Shown: piece by piece, positions 6,477 through 11,742 of the stretch
Layout of the letters: each line of letters starts with the position of its first letter
Numbering within the stretch: the stretch's first letter is position 1
DNA from: Planctomycetota bacterium
GTDB taxonomy: Bacteria > Planctomycetota > Phycisphaerae > WQYP01
Length of the DNA stretch: 11,742 bases
Assembly (NCBI GenBank): GCA_021799715.1
Contig: JAJYZY010000073.1
Location: 1-11,742 of the forward strand
Direction: 5' to 3'
Translations under genes and position numbers: made by a program
Notes under the pieces: generated by a model
What the model saw: the letters and a program-made list of their open reading frames with translations, nothing else
Told to the model about the DNA's origin: nothing
Database searches by the model: none

Positions 6477-7800
6477 TGAATATGCCCGCCGTCACAATCA
6501 AACATAAACCCGCCGACACATAATACGGCATCGCCGGAAACATATATTCAAACAACAGCCCTGCCAGAATCGGTCCCAGGGCGCGGGCTAAACTCGCCAT
6601 TCCCTGATTGGCGCCCAATACCTCACCTTGTTCATCCGCATGGCAATGCCGGCTGATCAGTGCCTGCATGGCGGGGTTAAACAAACCGCTGCCCACCGCC
6701 AGCAGAATGCCGCCGGCCAGAAAACCTGTCCAGCGCCACGCCCAATGAATCGGCAAACCGATCAGCAGCAATCCGGCCGCGGTTATCACCGGGCCCAGCA
6801 GTGTAAGCTTTAATTCACCATATTTTTTCGTCAGCCGGCCGATCATGCCGCCCTGAATAAGCACAATGACAATTCCAATGGCACCAAAGAGCCAGCCGGA
6901 TGCGTAGCTGCTGCGGTCATCCTGTTTTTTCCCAAAAGCGGCCAACGAGAGCGTTGTATGCACATCCGCGGGTCTATTTCCATTCACCAACTCTGCGGCG
7001 CCGTGGGCCACACTGGCACCGTCCGCCTTGAGCATCGCGTGGACGGTGATCGGATAATTCCGGTTCTGAATCAGCAGGCTTAACGTCTGCTCCATGCCCG
7101 CAAAGGCAAAGCCGTTGACAAAAAACAGCAGAATCAACGGCCCGATAATGGGCCGCACCAGGGAATGTTCCAGCCCACGAAAGCTGAAGCGCCGGGCCGC
7201 TGCGTCATTACGCTGACTATTGGGTGTCCGTGATTCGGCCAGTCGGGTACAGGTCATCGTCAACGCGGTAAACGAAAAGGCCGCCGCCACCAGGGGCACA
7301 TATTGCAATCCCAGAAAATGCGATACCAGGCCGCCGATGATCGGCCCGAAAATAAATCCCAATCCGAATGCCGCCCCCAATGCGCCCAATCCCCTGGCCC
7401 TGTTTTCCGGCGTGGTGATATCCGCGATATACGCATTGGCCGTGGAAATATTGCCGCCGCTGATGCCGTCAAGAATTCGTGAAGTGAAAATCAGCACAAT
7501 ACCCAGCATCTCACCTTGAAAAAAATTGGCGACAAACAGCAACAAAAAGCCCACGATCGTTCCGATCTGACTGACGATCAACACGGGCCGCCGGCCTATG
7601 TGATCCGACCACCGCCCCAGGATTGGCGCAAAAAGAAACTGGAAAAATGAATACGTGGCACCAATAAGCGTCAGATAAAAATAATTGCTTATGCCAAACT
7701 GCTGGCCGTACAACTGCAGGTTCGGCAGCACAATGCCGAAACCCACCAGATCCACGAACACAATCAAAAATATCGTAAAAATACTTGCTTTTCGCATCAC
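6403..7800 (-). CDS. MFS drug-efflux-type transporter, TetA-like (DHA1 family)
   Basis: This is a proton-driven inner-membrane exporter of the major facilitator superfamily, 465 residues, nearest in style to the tetracycline/multidrug DHA1 group. TM1 carries an acidic residue (FVDLVGFGIVLP, D17). Motif A is GRWSDHIGRRP (62-72). TM4-TM5 has SRILDGISGGNISTANAYIA (107-126) and the antiporter motif GLGFIFGPIIGG (146-157). C-terminal motifs such as GSGLFNPAMQALISR (370-384) follow. About 55 residues at 247-301 between TM7 and TM8 are longer than in TetA. The reading frame opens GTG-ATG; AAGGA lies upstream and either start is possible. The substrate is unknown. The gene converges on and overlaps the phosphatase gene and diverges from the glycosidase gene. 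Its last roughly 25 codons are antisense to the phosphatase end. Confidence 0.92.
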   Translation of the reverse strand: MMRKASIFTIFLIVFVDLVGFGIVLPNLQLYGQQFGISNYFYLTLIGATYSFFQFLFAPILGRWSDHIGRRPVLIVSQIGTIVGFLLLFVANFFQGEMLGIVLIFTSRILDGISGGNISTANAYIADITTPENRARGLGALGAAFGLGFIFGPIIGGLVSHFLGLQYVPLVAAAFSFTALTMTCTRLAESRTPNSQRNDAAARRFSFRGLEHSLVRPIIGPLILLFFVNGFAFAGMEQTLSLLIQNRNYPITVHAMLKADGASVAHGAAELVNGNRPADVHTTLSLAAFGKKQDDRSSYASGWLFGAIGIVIVLIQGGMIGRLTKKYGELKLTLLGPVITAAGLLLIGLPIHWAWRWTGFLAGGILLAVGSGLFNPAMQALISRHCHADEQGEVLGANQGMASLARALGPILAGLLFEYMFPAMPYYVSAGLCLIVTAGIFIKREHFALPERESVAAGPDALPSK

Positions 7801-7830
7801 TTATTTTTCCTTAAAATCCTTTTGTACGCA

Positions 7831-7859
7831 TTGACACCGCACCGGGTTCTTCTTAAAAC
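7831..7859 (+). promoter_or_regulatory. Candidate promoter for the GH63-like gene
   Basis: A perfect ttgaca at 7831-7836 lies 17 bases before taaaac at 7854-7859 (4 of 6). Transcription would begin near 7866, inside the half-site cluster described next, and give a leader of about 80 bases. No equally good promoter is visible for the divergent exporter gene on the other strand. Confidence 0.4.
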
Positions 7860-7861
7860 GG

Positions 7862-7903
7862 TAAAGCGTCAACGCCCGCGCTTTATTGTATAGCGTGTAA
7901 AGC
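7862..7903. promoter_or_regulatory. Operator-like cluster of TAAAGC half-sites
   Basis: taaagcg at 7862-7868, its exact inverse complement cgcttta at 7879-7885, and taaagc again at 7898-7903 lie within 42 bases in the intergenic region between divergent genes. The first two form a 7-bp inverted repeat with 10 bases between, and the last two form a second one with 12 bases between. The cluster overlaps the predicted transcription start of the glycosidase gene, so a repressor could bind here. As RNA, alternative hairpins are also possible. Confidence 0.35.
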
Positions 7904-7947
7904 TAAACGCCTACGAATAACGGTGATTCTATTCCTGGAGAATCAGC

Positions 7948-9300
7948 ATGAAACAAAAAAGTGTTCTTGGCCTGCTTGGACTTCTGGTTATGTGTATCGC
8001 AGGCAATTGCCGGATCGGTGCAATTGATTCCGCCCGCGGCAACCCGGTGCTTCACACGACCGCAAAGCCCCGGGTTCTCGCTCCAAACCGGCGCGCCGCA
8101 TACTTGCTGCAAAAGCAGTTGCAACAGGCGATGACGAAAGCGGGCTGGTGGCGGCAAATTGTCCGGGCACCCAATGGACAATTGCATCACTCGTATCTCA
8201 TCCCCGGTGCCATGTACTATCAGCTTTTTGATTGGGACACCTACTTTATGGGTGTGGCGCTTAGCTATGCCCATCGCGGAAAGTCTCTGGCCGGTTCGGT
8301 GGAAGATTTCCTTGACCTCACTGACAGTCACTGGGACTATCGCGGTTATACCCCGCGCGAAGTCGATGCCCGGCACTTTTTCGCGCTGCCGGAAATGTGC
8401 AAGCCTTTTCTGGCTCAAATGGCACTTCGGGCCAGCTTGACCCTCCACAGCGTGGCCTGGCTGAAATCCTATTATCCGCGGCTTGCCGATACTCTCTGGT
8501 ACTGGCGACATGCCCGGCGGTCCTCCGATGGCCTTTTCACCTGGTTTGACGGCGTGGAAAGTGGTACCGACAACAGCCCGGCGGTTCTCAGTGTGCCCGC
8601 AGATCGCACGGAGGGTGTCGACCTGGCCTGTTACATTTATCGTGAATATCTGGCCATGGCCGACCTCGCAAGCCTGCTGGGAAAACCCGCTGATGTCCGG
8701 GTTTATCAGCAACGGGCCGCAAAACTTAAACGCCTGATTCAAAAACGGCTGTGGGATGCGGGTGCCGGAACATTTTACAATCGCAACAGCCGCACCGGCG
8801 CGTTTATCCGCGTGCCGGAATGGACCAATCTCGTACCGCTCTGGGCGCATGTGGCCACCAGACGGCAGGCACAGATTCTTATTACCCGTTATGCACTTAA
8901 CCCGCATGAATTCTGGACCAATTATGGCATACGCAGCCTGGCTCCCGGCAGCCCCGCATACCACCCTGTGCACGGCTACTGGCAGGGACCTATCTGGATC
9001 GTCAGCGATTATATGGTTATGCACGGCCTGATGAATTACGGCTACACCACGCAGGCCCGACTTCTGGCTCGCAATACAGTGGCAACGTTGTTGCGAGATA
9101 TAAAGGCCACCGGCGGAATGCACGAAACGTACAACCCCAACACTGGTGCCGGTCAGAATGGCGGCTTTTTCAAAAGCTGGGACATGCTCGGAGCCTATAT
9201 GATCCAGGAAGCATATACCGGCCAGGATGCCGCGGGGATTCCAAGCGTGACCAAACTCACTGCGGAATGGAAAAACCCCGGCGCATCAACGTTGCAGTAG
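7948..9300 (+). CDS. Exported GH63-like glycoside hydrolase
   Basis: This 450-residue protein has a signal peptide (MKQK, then a hydrophobic stretch at 5-18, cleavage probably in the 19-26 region) followed by an (alpha/alpha)6-barrel glycosidase of the GH63/GH37 type. Recognisable motifs are FDWDTYFMG (94-102), ESGTDNSP (204-211) with D208 as the likely general acid, EWTNLVPLWA (291-300), GYWQGPIWIVSDYMVMHGL (343-361) and HETYNPNTG (392-400) with E393 as the likely base. Such enzymes invert alpha-glucosidic or mannosyl-glycerate type bonds; the substrate here is not evident. GGAG at 7937-7940, seven bases ahead, sets the ATG. The protein is near the minimal catalytic size, lacking the N-terminal beta domain of many GH63 members. 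It appears monocistronic, with no sugar transporter or regulator beside it. A GH37 trehalase is a less likely reading. Confidence 0.82.
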   Translation: MKQKSVLGLLGLLVMCIAGNCRIGAIDSARGNPVLHTTAKPRVLAPNRRAAYLLQKQLQQAMTKAGWWRQIVRAPNGQLHHSYLIPGAMYYQLFDWDTYFMGVALSYAHRGKSLAGSVEDFLDLTDSHWDYRGYTPREVDARHFFALPEMCKPFLAQMALRASLTLHSVAWLKSYYPRLADTLWYWRHARRSSDGLFTWFDGVESGTDNSPAVLSVPADRTEGVDLACYIYREYLAMADLASLLGKPADVRVYQQRAAKLKRLIQKRLWDAGAGTFYNRNSRTGAFIRVPEWTNLVPLWAHVATRRQAQILITRYALNPHEFWTNYGIRSLAPGSPAYHPVHGYWQGPIWIVSDYMVMHGLMNYGYTTQARLLARNTVATLLRDIKATGGMHETYNPNTGAGQNGGFFKSWDMLGAYMIQEAYTGQDAAGIPSVTKLTAEWKNPGASTLQ

Positions 9301-9604
9301 CGTTCGCGGCAATTGTTTAAGATTCGCCGGTCGCCGCCAACCCGTTGCGCCGGGGACTGATCCACCCGCAAACACAACGCGGTTATAAAGTCATGTTAGC
9401 CGGCACATTGATGTGCCGGTGTTCTGCCTGGTTTGGCGCTGCATAACGAAATTCCGCCGATTGCCGCCACAACTGTCGACCGCGCCACCTGAATTGCAAT
9501 GGTTCAATGCGCGGAAGCCCGGTGCCAACGAAAAAATAATATCAGCAGGTAATCCGCCGTCTAACCGGACTGCCGCATATCGGCGATACGCGGCGCTATA
9601 CTCG
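9301..9604. other. Intergenic stretch after the glycosidase gene
   Basis: About 300 bases without a supportable gene. Apart from the inverted repeat at 9400-9419 I see no promoter, RNA or repeat with confidence. The last part (about 9560-9604) is GC-rich and runs into the diverged repeat copy, whose left border I cannot place exactly. Confidence 0.4.
9400..9419 (+). terminator. Perfect inverted repeat after the GH63-like gene, possible terminator
   Basis: ccggcacat at 9400-9408 is followed after two bases by its exact complement atgtgccgg at 9411-9419. As RNA this gives a 7-bp GC-rich stem with a 6-base loop, followed by tgttct, a weak T-rich tail. It lies 100 bases past the glycosidase stop, farther than most terminators, so it could also be a protein-binding palindrome. 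Confidence 0.4.
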
Positions 9605-9985
9605 GCACGGCTATCAAAGAGACATCCTGATCCCGTGTTGATGCCGCGAAATCAGGACGCATCCGCAATTATCGCTCTTTAATAACGTACCACAATGGGC
9701 TGCTGAGGGTATAAAGCAACCACCGATGACTCGGATTAAACGGATAAGAACGAATGAACTGATTTTTATTTGCAATCGTTGCGGTGCGCCCGTTGCGTGC
9801 CACAATAGCTCCACTTCCCAGTTGCACATGGCGAATTGGCGTACAGCGCTTCCCGCCATCAAGCCCAACGCATCCGTGCGAACCGTGGTCCGGTATTGAT
9901 TCCGCGATTTCAAATCGATCGCGGGTATAAAAGAAAACGTGAAGTGACCACGGATTTCGCGGATTAAACGGATAAGAAGGAATTA
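9605..9985. repeat. Dispersed intergenic repeat, diverged copy C
   Basis: This stretch matches the 115-772 repeat in order but with many changes. 'gatcccgtgttgatgccgcg' (9629-9648) corresponds to the right hairpin arm of copies A and B, followed by shared 'taataacgta' (9681-9690). A 9-base array follows (accgat 9722, tcggat 9731, acggat 9740). The 9775-9897 segment matches the first half of the long unit, including 'gcacatggcg' and 'ccgtggtccg'. A second 9-base array closes it (9950-9973). A hairpin survives with altered sequence: cggc-t-atcaa (9608-9617) pairs with ttgatgccg (9638-9646) with one bulged base. Another, ccgcgat/atcgcgg (9902-9924), lies in the second half. The right border at 9985 falls exactly where a truncated ATPase gene begins. 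Confidence 0.75.
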
Positions 9986-10102
9986 GCCGCCGAGGGATCG
10001 TGCCAGCGTGGTTTTGCCGCATTGCCTCGCTCCCAGCAGCGCCACTGCCGGATATGCAGCAAGGCGTTGCAGCAACAGCAGTGTCAGGGCACGTTTGAGC
10101 CA
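9986..10102 (-). pseudogene. Truncated 5' fragment of an AAA_14/DUF4143 ATPase gene
   Basis: Read on the minus strand, these bases encode the first 39 residues of the neighbouring intact ATPase, including Walker A GARQCGKTT and ending LARSLGG. A stop follows at once, made by repeat sequence. Bases 9986-10102 align to 11257-11373 at a constant offset of 1271. The start codon is lost: the ATG of the intact gene is tgg here (complement of 10100-10102). Similarity continues upstream to about 10175, including the promoter boxes (tttgca, 17 bases, tatagt). So this is a remnant of a tandem gene duplication, not a short real gene. An open frame extending through it to 10267 starts inside unrelated sequence and should not be annotated as a protein. 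Confidence 0.85.
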
Positions 10103-10186
10103 AATGTGTACTATAGGATTTGATTCCTGTTTTGCAAAAATCTTCTTATTCAAGCATGGTTTGCGGGGACTTTCGGTTATGCGCAT

Positions 10187-10203
10187 CGCGACCCAGAGTC
10201 GCG
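10187..10203 (-). terminator. Hairpin downstream of the intact ATPase gene
   Basis: cgcgac (10187-10192) pairs with gtcgcg (10198-10203) around a five-base loop, 27 bases past the stop of the minus-strand ATPase gene. The 8-base palindrome atgcgcat (10179-10186) directly follows it in the direction of transcription, in place of a T-run. It may end transcription with help from Rho or simply be a structured tail. It also marks the seam between the intact gene and the duplicated fragment. Confidence 0.3.
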
Positions 10204-10230
10204 TCGTTGGATGCGTTTCCCCGGTGCCCA

Positions 10231-11373
10231 TCAGAGGATGTGCTCGATAAGCCATTGCAGATTGCACGCCGCGCGATGGTCATTGCCCACAGCGTCGCGG
10301 CACTGGGAAATTAAAAACCGCCGCGAAGCCCCGATTAAATCCGCCGCCTTATCCAGTCGCTGCATATCGGCGGTGCGCGGCGCTGTGGTGAGTTTCACTT
10401 CGAACGCCCACTTTTCGCCGTTCATTTCCAGTACCAGATCAATTTCAATCCCATCGCTGCTGCGGAACCAATACGCCTGAAACTGCCGCCCGCGGGCCGA
10501 GAGCTCCGCCAGAATTTGTTCAATGACAAAACCTTCCCAACTGGCACCCACCCACGGTTGGGCGACCAGCGATGCAGCATCAGGCGTGTTCAATAGTGCG
10601 TGCAATAATCCCGTGTCGCGCCAGTACATCTTTGGACTTTTCACCAGGCGCTTGCGGATATTGGCGTTAAAGGGTTCCAGCATGCGCACCATAAATGAGC
10701 CGGTCAGATATCCGACGTAGCTATTAACCGTTTTATAGTCCAGAGCCAGACTTTGGCCCATGCGGGAGGCGTTCCAAACCTGCCCGTGCGAAGCCGCCAG
10801 CATCCGCAGCAATCGCATGGTTGTTGCCGGTGCGGCAGGCAAGCCCCAATTGGGTAAGTCGCGCTGCGCCAGCAGCATCAGATAATCTTTTTGCCATTGC
10901 GGATACCGGCCTGTCTTGAAAAGCCCGCCATCGGGATATCCGCCGTGGAGCCAGAGCTTTTTCCGGGTCTCCGTTGAACTGACCTCCGACCAGGTAAAGG
11001 GTGTGAGTTCCAGTAACGCCAGGCGGCCCGCCAGGGACTCGGACACGTTTACCATCAATGCCGGTGATACGGACCCCAGTAAAAGAAAACGCCCTTTGCG
11101 GTTACGCTGGTGGTCGATGGCTCCGCGCAAACGTGGAAATATTTCCGGCCATGACTGCGCTTCGTCCAGAACCACCAATTGGCTGCCTGAAAGCAAATCA
11201 TCGAATTGCAAATCCAGCCGCAGCCGATCGGATTCCTGCTCCAGATCAAAGTATTTGCCGCCTAGCGATCGTGCCAGCGTGGTTTTGCCGCATTGCCGCG
11301 CTCCCAGCAGCGCCACTGCCGGGTATTCTGTAAGGCGTTGCAGCAACAGCGGTGTCAGGGTACGTTTAATCAT
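10231..11373 (-). CDS. AAA_14-domain ATPase with C-terminal DUF4143
   Basis: This 380-residue protein has the two-part architecture of a large, poorly understood family. An N-terminal P-loop ATPase has Walker A GARQCGKT (24-31) and Walker B LVVLDE (66-71), with GRFLLLGSVSP (94-104) as a sensor-like strand and 'ESLAGRLALLELTPFTWSE' (112-130). The C-terminal DUF4143 domain has 'SYVGYLTGSFMVRMLEPFN' (218-236), KRLVKSPKMYWRDTGLLHAL (241-260) and a restriction-nuclease-like core, E310, D312, E325-V-K327. Family members are common in bacteria and archaea; their role is not established, with mobile or conflict-related functions proposed. Length is typical and no key motif is missing. A consensus -10 box sits seven bases before the ATG and there is no ribosome binding site, so translation is probably leaderless. 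It stands alone, next to its own truncated duplicate. Confidence 0.88.
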   Translation of the reverse strand: MIKRTLTPLLLQRLTEYPAVALLGARQCGKTTLARSLGGKYFDLEQESDRLRLDLQFDDLLSGSQLVVLDEAQSWPEIFPRLRGAIDHQRNRKGRFLLLGSVSPALMVNVSESLAGRLALLELTPFTWSEVSSTETRKKLWLHGGYPDGGLFKTGRYPQWQKDYLMLLAQRDLPNWGLPAAPATTMRLLRMLAASHGQVWNASRMGQSLALDYKTVNSYVGYLTGSFMVRMLEPFNANIRKRLVKSPKMYWRDTGLLHALLNTPDAASLVAQPWVGASWEGFVIEQILAELSARGRQFQAYWFRSSDGIEIDLVLEMNGEKWAFEVKLTTAPRTADMQRLDKAADLIGASRRFLISQCRDAVGNDHRAACNLQWLIEHIL

Positions 11374-11380
11374 AATTTGT

Positions 11381-11409
11381 ATTATAGGATTTAATTCCTG
11401 TTTTGCAAA
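11381..11409 (-). promoter_or_regulatory. Promoter of the ATPase gene, predicting a leaderless mRNA
   Basis: On the minus strand, tttgca (11409-11404) is followed after 17 bases by a perfect tataat (11386-11381), and the ATG begins only seven bases later at 11373. Transcription would therefore begin at or within a base or two of the start codon. There is no Shine-Dalgarno sequence, which fits. The duplicated fragment keeps the same boxes at 10110-10138 with the -10 altered to tatagt. Confidence 0.6.
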
Positions 11410-11496
11410 GCCATTCTCATTCAGACATGGTTCGGGGCTTGCGGCGGCGCACCATCACCGTGGAAAAATGGATCGGTTATATGGTCTAAGCAATGC

Positions 11497-11572
11497 ATTT
11501 ATAACAATTTCCATCGATGTATACCCGCTTTTGAAAATACACCGCAATACTGCGTCAGAAATTGTTGTAAAT
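11497..11572. repeat. 76-base inverted-repeat element with internal hairpins
   Basis: atttataacaatttc (11497-11511) and gaaattgttgtaaat (11558-11572) are inverse complements at 14 of 15 positions (the odd pair is T-G, allowed in RNA). The 46 bases between hold two further stems: tgtat/ataca (11518-11522 with 11537-11541) and cgca/tgcg (11543-11546 with 11551-11554). The whole folds as a closed multi-branch structure. It could be a small non-autonomous inverted-repeat element or a structured RNA upstream of the ATPase gene. No second copy is visible in the window. Confidence 0.4.
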
Positions 11573-11742
11573 CACGGTTCCCCTGGAAGTCGTGGCAGGG
11601 GAGTTTCCAGAGACATATTCGCTACCGCACAATTCCCGCCCGGCGGTCATACATGGCATCGATTGCGTTGCTTGTTTCCACCCTCACATGCTCCCCGCCA
11701 GGTGCAGGAATTCCGTTGACCGTTGTAAGGCGTACTCATTGC
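11573..11742. other. Right-end stretch, no gene seen
   Basis: Nothing here reads convincingly as a gene. tcccctg (11579-11585) can pair with caгggga-type complement at 11596-11602 (seven pairs, ten-base loop). Alternatively, ctggaa (11583-11588) can pair with ttccag (11605-11610); the two folds exclude each other. Long open frames across this area run antisense to the ATPase and lack start signals. Confidence 0.3.

Noticed and set aside
7903..9123. 406-codon open frame antisense to the glycosidase gene
   Set aside because: It is long, but the opposite strand carries complete GH63 catalytic motifs, a signal peptide and a ribosome site. The antisense peptide has none of these.
9420..9600. Possible integron attC-like motifs (gtctaac, cataac)
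   Set aside because: No paired complementary core sites in the required order and no integrase nearby; the motifs are short enough to occur by chance.
10916..11719. 267-codon plus-strand open frame opposite the ATPase gene
   Set aside because: The ATPase on the minus strand has all its family motifs. This frame is Ser/Arg-rich and has no start signals.

Overview
The window reads as ordinary bacterial chromosome, moderately GC-rich, with seven intact protein genes separated by unusually long intergenic stretches, several of which carry repeats. Housekeeping genes that normally sit in fixed clusters appear here as singletons: dnaA has no dnaN beside it and rpsB has no tsf behind it. That layout, the AccA and S2 proteins with added low-complexity tails, and an intergenic repeat family built on 9-base 'acggat' units suggest a member of the Planctomycetota or a related PVC lineage. 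This is an inference from style, not from a marker search.

Layout: 1-772 holds no gene but two tandem copies of a dispersed repeat with a strong internal hairpin. 781-1164 is a promoter and a small ArsR-family repressor. 1261-2370 is accA (acetyl-CoA carboxylase carboxyltransferase alpha). 2371-2989 is a long gap with a good sigma70-type promoter, a foldable stretch that may be a small RNA, and a structured leader in front of dnaA (2990-4351). A clear promoter and a hairpin-bearing leader precede rpsB (4536-5396). A PAP2-family membrane phosphatase (5670-6476) and a TetA-like MFS exporter (6403-7800, minus) converge and overlap at their ends. The exporter diverges from an exported GH63-like glycosidase (7948-9300), with an operator-like set of half-sites between them.

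The right end is accessory in character. A diverged third copy of the intergenic repeat (about 9605-9985) abuts a truncated 5' fragment of an AAA_14/DUF4143 ATPase gene (9986-10102, minus). The intact gene (10231-11373, minus) lies directly upstream. The fragment also keeps the promoter region of the intact gene, so this is a 1271-bp tandem duplication whose second copy was cut off at the repeat. The intact ATPase has a consensus -10 box seven bases from its ATG and so is probably read from a leaderless mRNA.

The genes do not form one pathway. accA, dnaA and rpsB serve lipid synthesis, replication initiation and translation, each apparently with its own promoter. The phosphatase, exporter and glycosidase are envelope or secreted functions. 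I see no CRISPR array, tRNA, rRNA or recognisable defence operon. The parts most likely to be undescribed are the repeat family with its conserved hairpin, its junction with the duplicated ATPase gene, and the candidate structured RNAs before dnaA and rpsB.
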